Part shown: piece by piece, positions 16,420 to 24,394 of the stretch | Layout of the letters: every line of letters begins with the position of its first letter | Numbering within the stretch: position 1 is the stretch's first letter | NCBI RefSeq assembly: GCF_000375585.1 | Contig: NZ_AQWP01000005.1 | Coordinates: forward strand, 62,001-126,000 | Direction: 5' to 3' | Origin: Sinorhizobium meliloti 4H41 | Lineage (GTDB): Bacteria; Pseudomonadota; Alphaproteobacteria; Rhizobiales; Rhizobiaceae | DNA length: 64,000 nt | Program-made: the position numbers and the translations under genes | Notes under the pieces: generated by a model | The model's database searches: none | What the model was told of the DNA's origin: nothing | What the model saw: the letters and a program-made list of their open reading frames with translations, nothing else

Positions 16420-17057
16420 GTGATCTCGATCCTGGTTGCAAAAAGCTTCGACGTGTCAGTCCCGGTCGGATCGTTCCAGAAGGCGTCGGTCAGCGTGTCC
16501 TTGTTCTCCGCCAGCACTTCGTCGGGATCGGGCCGCACCACCTGATGCTGGCAGGCCTCGATCTTTTCGCCGACGACGGAGAGGTCCTCGTCGGTCGGGA
16601 AATCCATGGCGGTATACATGGTCGGGTCGTAGACGCCGAAGGAAAGCTTGCCCTTAAGCGGCATGGTCTCGGCAGGCTTGACCGCAAACATCATCAGGAG
16701 CTGGTTATCCTTGTAGTCGACGGTGATGCTGTCGGGTCTGCTGACCTTCACGGATTTGCCGTTGTCGGAAATCGACGTGTAATAGTTGTACTCCGCCAGC
16801 GACTCGAGCACCGTCTGGCCGACTTCCTTCAGTTCATCCGGGTCGAGCGTGGCGTTCGCGTTCTTGTCGAAGTCGAGAACGACGCTTGCCGAAAACAGCT
16901 CGTCGAACCGCCAGACATTCCTCAACTCGCCGATCCCGCCCGTGTCGTCCGAGACGATCTCGAGGCGGGCTTCCGCGAATATATGCGGGTGGGCGAAGGC
17001 GAGCGTGGGCGCGAGGAGCGTCGCAAGGCCGGCCATGACGAGGCTTTGTATTTTCAT
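16413..17057 (-). CDS. DUF1007 periplasmic protein, partner of NicO exporter
   Basis: 214 residues. A clear Sec signal peptide (SLVMAGLATLLAPTLAFA) is followed by HPHIFAEARLEI at the mature N-terminus, whose HPH is characteristic of DUF1007 and may bind metal. The internal DFDKNANATLDPDEL resembles an EF-hand-like acidic loop. It is annotated in many genomes as the periplasmic component of an uncharacterised transport system. Start at ATG 17057 behind AAAGGATT; the longer open frame has no family similarity. First gene of the operon with the exporter at 15394-16419. Confidence 0.87.
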   Translation of the reverse strand: MKIQSLVMAGLATLLAPTLAFAHPHIFAEARLEIVSDDTGGIGELRNVWRFDELFSASVVLDFDKNANATLDPDELKEVGQTVLESLAEYNYYTSISDNGKSVKVSRPDSITVDYKDNQLLMMFAVKPAETMPLKGKLSFGVYDPTMYTAMDFPTDEDLSVVGEKIEACQHQVVRPDPDEVLAENKDTLTDAFWNDPTGTDTSKLFATRIEITC

Positions 17058-17175
17058 GGGAATGGGAATCCTTTCGGCCGGGGCCGCGCGAATCGTCCCC
17101 GAATGTACCGTAAATGAGACGGAATTGGGACTTGCAGCGCGTCGTTCCAACGCGTGAGGAAGGATCGCAGTCGCA

Positions 17176-18069
17176 TCAGCGCGTGCTGCGGAACCAGCTG
17201 TGGAGGAAGTCGACGAAGGTGCGAACCTTGGTCGGGAGGTAACGACGATGCGGATAGATGGCGTAGATGCCGCGATCCTTGGGCAGGAAATCGTCGAAGA
17301 ACGTCACGAGCTCGCCGGAAGCGATCTTCGGCCGGGCGATGAAATCGGGAAGGACCGCCACTCCGATGCCGCTCACCGCGGCGCGCGCCGCGGCAAGTGG
17401 ACTGTTGACCTCGATCTGCCCGCTGACCGGCACGGTGAATGGCGAACCGTCCTTTTCGACGAAACGCCAGCTCGAATAGGACCGGCCGTTGGTGTCGAGG
17501 ATGCACGGCAGCTTGGACAGTTCGCTCGGATGCCCGAGGGCGCCGGCCTTGGCCATGAAATCCGGCGAGGCGCAGACCAGCACCTGGAAGTCGTCGAGCT
17601 TGCGGGCGATCAGCGTCGAGTCCTCGAGCCGGGTGATTCGGATGGCGACGTCGAATCCTTCCTCGACGAGGTCGATGAACCGGTCGTCCGAGACGATGTC
17701 GAGCGACAGTTCGGGATGCTCCTTGCCGAAGTCGATCAGGGACTGGCCGATATCCGCATCGACGAAAGTCCTCGGCACGGTGATTCGCAATCGGCCCTTG
17801 AGGTCGGAATTGTTGGCACGCACGAGATCGGCGAGGTTGTCGATCTCCTTCAGGATTTCCGATGCGCTGCGATAATAGGTGTGGCCGGCCTCGGTCAGCG
17901 AGAACTGGCGCGTCGTGCGGTTCAACAGCAGCGCGCCGAGCTCGTCCTCGAGTTCGCGCACATATTTCGACAGCAGCGCCTTGGATTTGCCGATGCGCCG
18001 GGCCGCGGCCGAAAAGCCTTCCGCGTCCACGACATCGATGAAGGCGCGGATGCGGGTCAAGGTATCCAT
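17176..18069 (-). CDS. LysR-family transcriptional regulator
   Basis: 297 residues from ATG 18069 (GGAGAAAG upstream). HTH: RIRAFIDVVDAEGFSAAARR, then GKSKALLSKYVRELEDELGALL; effector domain from ~residue 90. It belongs to the CrgA/DsdC-like LysR subgroup. No divergent partner is immediately adjacent: the next gene upstream is odc at 18662, in the opposite direction, with a long leader between. It could control itself, odc, or a distant target; nothing in the sequence decides this. Confidence 0.9.
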   Translation of the reverse strand: MDTLTRIRAFIDVVDAEGFSAAARRIGKSKALLSKYVRELEDELGALLLNRTTRQFSLTEAGHTYYRSASEILKEIDNLADLVRANNSDLKGRLRITVPRTFVDADIGQSLIDFGKEHPELSLDIVSDDRFIDLVEEGFDVAIRITRLEDSTLIARKLDDFQVLVCASPDFMAKAGALGHPSELSKLPCILDTNGRSYSSWRFVEKDGSPFTVPVSGQIEVNSPLAAARAAVSGIGVAVLPDFIARPKIASGELVTFFDDFLPKDRGIYAIYPHRRYLPTKVRTFVDFLHSWFRSTR

Positions 18070-18213
18070 GGTTCGTCTTTCTCCGGCGTGCAGGCGAAAA
18101 CGCGCTTGGGTAGACGGGTCTCCGGTTCCCGCCCGCACGCACGGCCTGCTGCGATCGTTCAGCCAAAGTGAACACTGGCGCCGTTGCCCGGTCCAGAAAA
18201 AATTAGCGGCGAG

Positions 18214-18655
18214 ATGGAAAAACCTCTTGATTACGACAATGATTTTTCTTACCTACGCCTTGCCCAAAGTCGCACGTGCCTGTGGGTGTCCGCCGACCCT
18301 CGATTAGGTGAGGTTATCGGTAAGGTACCTGGAACTAACCCCTCCAGTCGCTATTCCGGCCAACCGGGAAATGCGAGGACATCTTGAAGCAACGACGGTG
18401 CGGGCCTTTCTGGTGTCTGCCGGCTTTCCAACAGCCGGGGTTACTGAAGAGGCACACCTTCATTGCCGGAAGTGCGGTTGGGTTATTCCCTCCAATCCAT
18501 GGCAGACAAAGCCGAATCCTAGCCTTTGCGGGCTTCGATTCACATTCGCGCATCGAGCGCATGCATGGTTCCGGGGTCTCCACCGGCTGGTTCCAGTGCA
18601 GGCGTGCGTATGCCCTTTGTCCTCCACAAATGTGGAGTCTAATGGATCGGGGAAT
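18214..18655 (+). promoter_or_regulatory. Candidate speF-type leader RNA of the ornithine decarboxylase gene
   Basis: The 592-bp gap 18070-18661 has no convincing protein gene but is rich in hairpins. The best is CGC-TA-TTCCGG with CCGG(G)AA-AT-GCG (18349-18375), flanked by CCT (18341-18343) pairing with AGG (18376-18378). There is also a GGTTGG/CCAATC stem near 18471-18500, and CTCCAC-AAAT-GTGGAG about 13-20 bases before the odc ribosome binding site. Alphaproteobacterial ornithine decarboxylase genes carry the conserved speF RNA motif in this position, so I place it here by context. Two small ORFs lie inside (22 codons at 18239-18307; 57 codons at 18214-18387). The exact boundaries and Rfam match are not verified. 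Confidence 0.5.
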
Positions 18656-18661
18656 ATGGCC

Positions 18662-19795
18662 ATGACCACCGCACGTATCATCGACTTCCTCAACACCCGA
18701 CGACCCGAAGGTCCTTGCCTCGTTGTCGACCTCGACGTCGTGCGCGATAATTTCAAGGCCTTCCGTCATGCGCTGCCCGACAGCGCGATCTACTATGCCG
18801 TGAAGGCAAATCCGGCGCCGGAAGTCCTGCGCCTTCTCGCCGGCCTCGGCTCCAACTTCGATTGCGCGTCGGTCGCAGAAATCGAAATGGCGCTCGATGC
18901 AGGCGCGACGCCGAACCGCATCTCCTATGGCAACACGATCAAGAAGGAGCGGGACGTTGCGCGCGCCCATGCGCTGGGCATCAACCTCTTTGCGGTGGAC
19001 AGCCACGAAGAGGTCGAGAAGATCGCGCGCGCCGCTCCCGGTGCCCGTGTCTTCTGCCGCGTGCTCACCGATGGCGAAGGCGCCGAATGGCCGCTGTCGC
19101 GCAAGTTCGGCTGCGTGCCGCAGATGGCGGTCGACGTGCTCGTCTATGCGCACCAGCTCGGGCTCGTTTCCTACGGCGTCTCGTTCCATGTCGGCTCGCA
19201 GATGACGAAGCTCGACGCATGGGATGCGGCTCTTGCCGATGCCAAGCGTGTCTTCGTCCAGCTTGCCAAGCAGGGCATCGAGCTCAAGATGGTCAACATG
19301 GGCGGCGGCTTCCCGACGAAGTACCTCAGGGACGTTCCGTCGGCCGAAGCCTATGGCCAGGCGATCTTCGGCGCGCTGAAGAAGCATTTCGGCAACAACA
19401 TTCCGGAGACGATCATCGAGCCGGGCCGCGGCATGGTGGGAAATGCCGGCGTGATCAAGGCGGAAGTCGTTCTCGTGTCGAAGAAGTCGGACAACGACAG
19501 CCACCGTTGGGTCTTCCTCGACATCGGCAAGTTCGGCGGTCTCGCCGAGACGATGGACGAGGCGATCCGCTATCCGATCCGTACGGCCCGCGATGCCGAT
19601 GCGATGGAACCCTGCGTGCTCGCCGGCCCGACCTGCGACTCGGCCGACGTGCTCTACGAGAAGAACATGTATCCGCTGCCGATCTCGCTGACGATCGGCG
19701 ACGAGGTTCTGATCGAAGGCACGGGCGCCTACACGACGACCTACTCGGCCGTCGCCTTCAACGGCTTCGAGCCTCTGAAGGCCTATGTCATCTGA
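18662..19795 (+). CDS. odc2: Ornithine/lysine decarboxylase, eukaryotic-type (group IV)
   Basis: 377 residues. Fold III PLP decarboxylase making putrescine from ornithine (or cadaverine from lysine). PLP Lys48 is in YYAVKANPAPEV; the HVGSQ segment, the Gly-rich NMGGGFPTKY phosphate loop, EPGRGMVG and the catalytic Cys325-Asp326 in GPTCDSADVL are intact. It closely resembles the short odc2 class of Sinorhizobium, which lacks the regulatory extensions of eukaryotic ODC. ATG 18662 was chosen on spacing from GGGGA; ATG 18656 would add two residues. A long structured leader suggests polyamine feedback. It sits directly upstream of a GNAT gene, with a terminator between them. Confidence 0.93.
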   Translation: MTTARIIDFLNTRRPEGPCLVVDLDVVRDNFKAFRHALPDSAIYYAVKANPAPEVLRLLAGLGSNFDCASVAEIEMALDAGATPNRISYGNTIKKERDVARAHALGINLFAVDSHEEVEKIARAAPGARVFCRVLTDGEGAEWPLSRKFGCVPQMAVDVLVYAHQLGLVSYGVSFHVGSQMTKLDAWDAALADAKRVFVQLAKQGIELKMVNMGGGFPTKYLRDVPSAEAYGQAIFGALKKHFGNNIPETIIEPGRGMVGNAGVIKAEVVLVSKKSDNDSHRWVFLDIGKFGGLAETMDEAIRYPIRTARDADAMEPCVLAGPTCDSADVLYEKNMYPLPISLTIGDEVLIEGTGAYTTTYSAVAFNGFEPLKAYVI

Positions 19796-19803
19796 TCCTG
19801 CTC

Positions 19804-19828
19804 GCTCCCGCTCAAGCGGGAGCGGCTT
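19804..19828 (+). terminator. Terminator after odc
   Basis: Perfect 8-bp stem GCTCCCGC (19804-19811), TCAA tetraloop, GCGGGAGC (19816-19823), followed by GGCTTTC, 8 bases after the stop codon. Confidence 0.8.
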
Positions 19829-19880
19829 TCACAATTCATGTCCGGTCCGCCTGAAGCGGTTTTGATGACGGGAGGCCCAG

Positions 19881-20471
19881 ATGGCCGCTGTTGTTGATTC
19901 CCTGCGCGCGTTCTTCGCGCCAACCACCTTTATAATCGACTCGGAAAACCCGGGCGATGTCGTTGCGCGCGAGAACCTGCTCGACCGTGCCATGGGCGCG
20001 GGTCGCCGCAGGAAATCGTCGGAAAAGCTGCGCCGCGGCCGCGTGCCTGCCGAGGGCCTTGCCCTTGTCGCGCGGGATGCGGACGGTCACGTCATCGGCA
20101 CCGTGCGCCTCTGGAACGTCGAGGCCGGCGTCAACCGCGAGGGCCAGGCGGTGCCGGCGCTGCTGCTCGGCCCGCTTGCGGTCGATCCGGCGCATGAGGG
20201 CAAAGGTATTGGCGGCATGCTGATGCGCGCGGCGATCCAGGAAGCCAAGAACCGCGGCCATGGCGCTGTCCTGCTCGTCGGCGACGCCGCCTATTACGAA
20301 CGTTTCGGCTTCTTCGCGCAGCGCGCGCAGCATCTCGTGATGCCCGGTCCTTTCGAACGCAACCGCTTTCTGGCGCTCGAGCTCAAGGAAGGCTGGCTCG
20401 ACGGTGCTGCCGGGATGCTGGTTCCCAGCGGCCGGAAACTCGCTTTTCCGCCGCTTCGCCGCGCGGCCTGA
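19881..20471 (+). CDS. GNAT-family N-acetyltransferase (YhbS-like)
   Basis: 196 residues. The acetyl-CoA motif A is LGPLAVDPAHEGKGIGGMLMRAAIQEAKNRG (V-x-x-x-x-x-x-G-K-G-I-G), followed by VLLVGDAAYYERFGF, typical of YhbS-type acetyltransferases. Substrate unknown. It follows odc, a conserved neighbourhood in Sinorhizobium, but a good terminator between them argues for its own promoter. Polyamine acetylation is an attractive guess from the neighbour only. Confidence 0.87.
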   Translation: MAAVVDSLRAFFAPTTFIIDSENPGDVVARENLLDRAMGAGRRRKSSEKLRRGRVPAEGLALVARDADGHVIGTVRLWNVEAGVNREGQAVPALLLGPLAVDPAHEGKGIGGMLMRAAIQEAKNRGHGAVLLVGDAAYYERFGFFAQRAQHLVMPGPFERNRFLALELKEGWLDGAAGMLVPSGRKLAFPPLRRAA

Positions 20472-20510
20472 ATTTCTTCCGCCCCTCACCCTGCGGAGGT
20501 GGATTATCAG

Positions 20511-20545
20511 CAGCGCTCCTGCCGCCCTTCGCGGCGGGAGCGCTG
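20511..20545. terminator. Large GC-rich hairpin downstream of the GNAT gene
   Basis: CAGCGCTCC (20511-20519), a T, GCCGC, loop CCTTC, GCGGC, a G, and GGAGCGCTG (20537-20545): 14 paired bases with one mismatch. It lies between convergent genes and could terminate either. Confidence 0.65.
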
Positions 20546-20553
20546 TGGCGCTT

Positions 20554-20659
20554 TAGAGCACTTCCAGGAGAAGTGTGTAACGGTTTTCCCTCGCGGAAGT
20601 GCGTTGGATCAAACGGTTGAAGCATTTCAGTGTTTCTATGACATGTTGAAATGCTCTAA
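20554..20659 (-). repeat. RIME-like element, copy 2
   Basis: Same two-palindrome structure as the element at 10054 but in inverse orientation: TTAGAGCACTTCCAGGAG, then AAGTGTGTAACGGTTTTCC and GTGCGTTGGATC, ending with the hairpin GCATTTCAGTGTTTC...GAAATGCTCTA. It lies between a convergent GNAT and LysE pair; 20660-20710 holds nothing else. Confidence 0.75.
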
Positions 20660-20710
20660 AGCACGGCCATTCCCTTCGAATGACCATGCCACACGCTGTG
20701 CCGAAGCCTT

Positions 20711-21346
20711 CTAATTCGCAGCGCGGCGATAGAGCGCCAGAGATCCGGCGAGCGCCAGCAGTGCGCCGCCGCAGATGCGGTCGAGCCAGATCGCGCCGGA
20801 GCGCCTCATGAAGCGTATCGCCTGCGACCCGAGCAGGGCATAACCGAACATCACCATGAAATCGATCGACGCGAAGACGATGGCCAGCATGGCGTATTGC
20901 GGCGCCTGTGGCAGGACGGGATCGATGAATTGCGGCAGAAAGGCCGAAAAGAACAGATAGCCCTTGGGATTGGTGACGGCGACGAGGAGGCTCTTGGTGA
21001 AGATGGAGCGCGTCGCCCCGGCATCCATGGCCTGCGACGCTTGCGACGGTAGTTCCAGCGTCCCGCGCGATCGCATCAGCATGACGCCGAGATAGGCGAG
21101 ATAGGCGGCGCCCAGCCATTTGATCACGGAGAACCAGAATTCCGACGCTGCGAGCAGTGCGCCGAGCCCGAGTGCGACCGCGCCGATCAGCACGAAATCC
21201 GAGAGCATCGCGCCGATCATTCCTGCCGTTGCCCGTTTCACGCCATAACGCGAACCATTGGTGAGGGCGAGAAGCACGGTCGGTCCAGGCGTTGCAATGC
21301 CGATGAAGGCGACAAGCGCGAATGCGAGAATTGTGACTTCGCTCAT
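20711..21346 (-). CDS. LysE/RhtB-family amino acid exporter
   Basis: 211 residues, six hydrophobic helices. The N-terminal ALVAFIGIATPGPTVLLAL and the following GSRYGVKRATAGMIGA match the LysE/RhtB signature (GPN/GPT motif after the first helix). Members export amino acids such as homoserine, threonine, lysine or arginine from the cytoplasm. Specificity cannot be assigned. No dedicated regulator is adjacent. Confidence 0.88.
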   Translation of the reverse strand: MSEVTILAFALVAFIGIATPGPTVLLALTNGSRYGVKRATAGMIGAMLSDFVLIGAVALGLGALLAASEFWFSVIKWLGAAYLAYLGVMLMRSRGTLELPSQASQAMDAGATRSIFTKSLLVAVTNPKGYLFFSAFLPQFIDPVLPQAPQYAMLAIVFASIDFMVMFGYALLGSQAIRFMRRSGAIWLDRICGGALLALAGSLALYRRAAN

Positions 21347-21623
21347 GACGTGCTCCCTGGATCACTTTCCTCATCCCCTCTTGGCGACGCCATGTCGTCC
21401 CATGGCGGTCGCTTGCGTGCAAGTGGCATCGCCGGCGGCCCCGCGCGTTTGACAGCCTGCGTCGTTTCCCCTATTTCAGGCGCCGGGCGAGGGCCCCTGC
21501 CGTCCGCGAGCGTCAAGCTTCGGTGAAGTCTCTCTTTTCGACACGGTCACGCCGCGCGGCATGCTACCGATGGCAATGCGGACACCCGTCCCGGAAATGC
21601 ATGCCGTAACAGGAGACCCTGTC

Positions 21624-22070
21624 ATGACGCATGAATTACGAAGCCTTCCCTCGCTCGATGCGCTGAAGGACCAGGCCAGACGCCTGAGATCCCGGCTTGT
21701 GTCGGAGGGTGACGAAGTCACCCACTCCAAGTCGCTCGAGCTGATCGCCGCCCAGTATGGCTATCGCGATTGGAACACGCTGCACGCGGCCGTCGGCAAC
21801 CGACCTGCTTTCAATCCATGGATGCTCGGGGCGCGGGTCAAAGGCCGTTATCTCGGCCAGCCTTTCGAAGCGGAAGTCCTCTCGGCCCAGGCGATCGGCG
21901 CGAAGCCGGGACGTTATCGCCTGACGTTCAAGTTCGACGAGCCTATCGACGTCGTCACGTTCGAGAGCTTCTCCGCCTTCCGCCAGCGGGTCACCGCCAC
22001 CATCGATGAGAGCGGGCGGACGGTCGAGACGACATCGGACGGGCGGCCGCATCTGGAACTGGAATGGTGA
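21624..22070 (+). CDS. Glyoxalase-superfamily-related small protein
   Basis: 148 residues from ATG 21624 (GGAGA upstream; the frame is open 21 codons further left). It begins LRSLPSLDALKDQARRLRSRL and then LELIAAQYGYRDWNTLHAA, an N-terminal helical segment that rhizobial genomes label as glyoxalase-superfamily-related. The C-terminal half is beta-rich (GRYRLTFKFDEPIDVVTFESF). No metal-binding His/Glu set of true glyoxalase I is evident. Function unknown. Confidence 0.7.
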   Translation: MTHELRSLPSLDALKDQARRLRSRLVSEGDEVTHSKSLELIAAQYGYRDWNTLHAAVGNRPAFNPWMLGARVKGRYLGQPFEAEVLSAQAIGAKPGRYRLTFKFDEPIDVVTFESFSAFRQRVTATIDESGRTVETTSDGRPHLELEW

Positions 22071-22141
22071 GAACCAGCGGAGCTGGCCCTCATCCGCCTG
22101 CCCCCGTCTTTCGCCGCAGCGGGGGCATGCATCCGCCCCTG

Positions 22142-23131
22142 CTAGCCGGCGATATCCACCACACCGCAATCGCCCGCCGCCGATCCAAAAGCGAGTTGGC
22201 GGCCGCTCTTGTTCCAGGCCATGGCGGTGATCGCGCCATTGCCCGGGCGACGCAACAGGACTTCCTTGCTGTCCGCGAAGCGGGCGGCAAGGATCATGCC
22301 GTCCTCATAGCCGATGGCGACGATATCGTCCGCCGGGTGGCAGGCGACCGTCGTCACCATGATGTTGGCGCGGGTGCCGAGCTCGAGCGGCGCCTTGCCC
22401 ATCGGCCCGTCCTTGCCCTGAAATGGCCAGACGATCGCCGCCGGCGCCCCGGACGATGCGAGCCACTTGCCCTTCGCTGACCAGGAAAGCGACTTCACCT
22501 TCGCCGGATAGCCGGTCATGCGCATGTGGCGCGCTTCGGCGCCGGGCTTCGCGTCGAGCTTCCAGCCATGCAGCGCATTTTCCTGCATTGCCGTGACGAC
22601 GAAGCGTCCGTCGGGAGAGAAGGTGACGGCGGTGTGGGCGCCCTTCCATTCGAGATCGACCGGCTGGCCTGCCATGGCCACCCAGTGCAGCGAGACGCCG
22701 TTGTAGCGCGCGGAGGCGATCCTCAGGCCCTTGGGTGCGAAGGCGATGCCTTCGACGGTCCGCTGCTCGGGAAAGTCCCTGGTGGTACCGTCGGAAAGGC
22801 GGACATGCGTCGTCTTGCCGTAGGCGTAAGCGACCGCACCCTGCGGTCCGGCCGCAACTTGCGAGATCCATTTGCGACCCGTGTCGGCAACGAGGCTCGC
22901 CGTGCCGTCTGCCGAAATGCGCATTACCTTGCCGTCTTCGCCGCCGGTCAGCAGCGTGTCGTTCGCCTCGTCGACAACGAGGGACAGCAGCCCGTCATGT
23001 GCTTCGGTCGTCTTGTGGCCGTGATCGAGCCGGTGGATCGTGCCGGCGGCCCCGGCGAAGAAGGGAACATCCTTGAGGAAAGCCACGCCGACGACGTGAC
23101 CTTCGAGATCGAGCGGAGCGACGGTCGGCAT
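22142..23131 (-). CDS. WD40-repeat protein linked to a zinc-type GTPase
   Basis: 329 residues forming about seven WD40-type blades without a signal peptide; recognisable strands include TLLTGGEDGKVMRIS, TAVTFSPDGRFVVTA, SWSAKGKWLASSGAP and AMAWNKSGRQLAFGS. It starts 43 bases downstream of the COG0523 GTPase gene on the same strand, so it is probably in the same transcript. It probably acts as a protein-interaction scaffold; partner unknown. The pairing with the metal GTPase is the main functional clue. Confidence 0.85.
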   Translation of the reverse strand: MPTVAPLDLEGHVVGVAFLKDVPFFAGAAGTIHRLDHGHKTTEAHDGLLSLVVDEANDTLLTGGEDGKVMRISADGTASLVADTGRKWISQVAAGPQGAVAYAYGKTTHVRLSDGTTRDFPEQRTVEGIAFAPKGLRIASARYNGVSLHWVAMAGQPVDLEWKGAHTAVTFSPDGRFVVTAMQENALHGWKLDAKPGAEARHMRMTGYPAKVKSLSWSAKGKWLASSGAPAAIVWPFQGKDGPMGKAPLELGTRANIMVTTVACHPADDIVAIGYEDGMILAARFADSKEVLLRRPGNGAITAMAWNKSGRQLAFGSAAGDCGVVDIAG

Positions 23132-23174
23132 CAGTTTGACGGACTTTCTTTTCTCATCATGGACTTATCCGGGA

Positions 23175-24278
23175 TCATGCCGGGACTTCGCACGCCTTGA
23201 AGGTGCGCTCGATCTTCTCGCGGTCGAGATCGCGGCCGATGAAGACGAGCCTGCTTTCGCGCTTCTCGCCGTCTTTCCACGGGCGCTGGTGATCGCCTTC
23301 GATGATCATGTGAACGCCCTGGACGACATAGCGCTCGGCGTCGCCGGCAAAGGCGATGATGCCCTTGAGGCGCAGGATGTTCGGACCGTCGGTCTGGGTG
23401 ATCTTCTGGATCCAGGGGAAGAAGCGATCCGGATTCATTTCGCCCCCGCGCAGCGAAATCGACTGCACCGTCACGTCATGGATCGGCGAGGGGCCGTCGT
23501 GATGGTGATGGTGGTGGTCATGATCATGCTCATGGTCATGATCATGATCATGATGGTGGTGATCATGATGGTGGTGATCGTGGTCGCAATCGGGACCGCA
23601 GACGTGGTCGTGATCGTCCTGATCGAGGAAGTGGGGATCGTTTTCGAGCGCCCTGTCGAGATTGAAGGCACCCTGGTCGAGCACCTTTCCGAGGTCGATC
23701 TCGGAGCGCTGCGTGCGATAGATGCGGGCGGACGGATTGATGACGCGCACGGTCGCCTCGACGCGCTCGAGTTCCTCCGGCGTCACGAGGTCGGTCTTGT
23801 TGAGGAGCACCACGTCGGCGAAGGCGATCTGGTCCTCGGCCTCGCGGCTGTCCTTCAGACGCAGCGGCAGGTGCTTGGCGTCGACGAGCGCCACGACCGC
23901 GTCCAGTTCCGTCTTGGCGCGAACGTCGTCATCCATGAAGAAGGTCTGCGCGACCGGCACCGGGTCGGCAAGGCCGGTGGTCTCGACGATGATCGCGTCG
24001 AAGCGTCCGGGACGGCGCATCAGTCCTTCGACGACCCGGATCAGGTCGCCTCGAACGGTGCAGCAGACGCAGCCGTTGTTCATCTCGTAGATTTCCTCGT
24101 CGGACTCGACGATCAGGTCGTTATCGATGCCGATCTCGCCGAATTCGTTGACGATGACCGCATATTTTCGGCCATGATTCTCGCTGAGGATGCGGTTCAG
24201 AAGCGTCGTCTTGCCGGAGCCGAGATAGCCCGTGAGCACGGTGACGGGGATCGGCTTCTGCGCGGATGTTTCGGTCAT
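23175..24278 (-). CDS. COG0523 (CobW/ZagA-type) metal-chaperone GTPase with His-rich loop
   Basis: 367 residues. P-loop GTPase: Walker A GYLGSGKTT (17-25), the family's metal-binding CxCC motif at Cys70, Cys72, Cys73 (NGCVCCTVRGD), and NKTD for guanine recognition. Residues ~217-262 form a remarkable His/Asp run with a CGPDC insert, then the CobW C-terminal domain. Members deliver zinc (or cobalt) to client proteins, often under zinc limitation. ATG 24278 was chosen because the CobW fold starts there; the longer open frame overlaps creatininase in another frame. A near-palindrome, TCTCATATAAGAGA, lies upstream (24327-24340), but it does not resemble a known Zur box. Confidence 0.9.
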   Translation of the reverse strand: MTETSAQKPIPVTVLTGYLGSGKTTLLNRILSENHGRKYAVIVNEFGEIGIDNDLIVESDEEIYEMNNGCVCCTVRGDLIRVVEGLMRRPGRFDAIIVETTGLADPVPVAQTFFMDDDVRAKTELDAVVALVDAKHLPLRLKDSREAEDQIAFADVVLLNKTDLVTPEELERVEATVRVINPSARIYRTQRSEIDLGKVLDQGAFNLDRALENDPHFLDQDDHDHVCGPDCDHDHHHHDHHHHDHDHDHEHDHDHHHHHHDGPSPIHDVTVQSISLRGGEMNPDRFFPWIQKITQTDGPNILRLKGIIAFAGDAERYVVQGVHMIIEGDHQRPWKDGEKRESRLVFIGRDLDREKIERTFKACEVPA

Positions 24279-24394
24279 GGGAACCTCGAGGGTTGGCGAT
24301 GCGCCGCGGGCATCGATGGTTGGGTTCTCATATAAGAGATGAGGTGGCGATGCGCAAATACAGACCTGTGTCGCGATCGACGCGGGAGAAAAAA

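Noticed and set aside
18308-18661. In-frame 118-codon extension of odc
   Set aside because: Open by chance in the leader; the translation has no ODC similarity and the family N-terminus begins at ATG 18662 with a ribosome binding site.
23500-23600. CAT/GAT-rich low-complexity run that looks like a microsatellite or short repeat array
   Set aside because: It is the coding sequence for the His/Asp-rich loop of the COG0523 GTPase, in frame and within a family where such loops are common.
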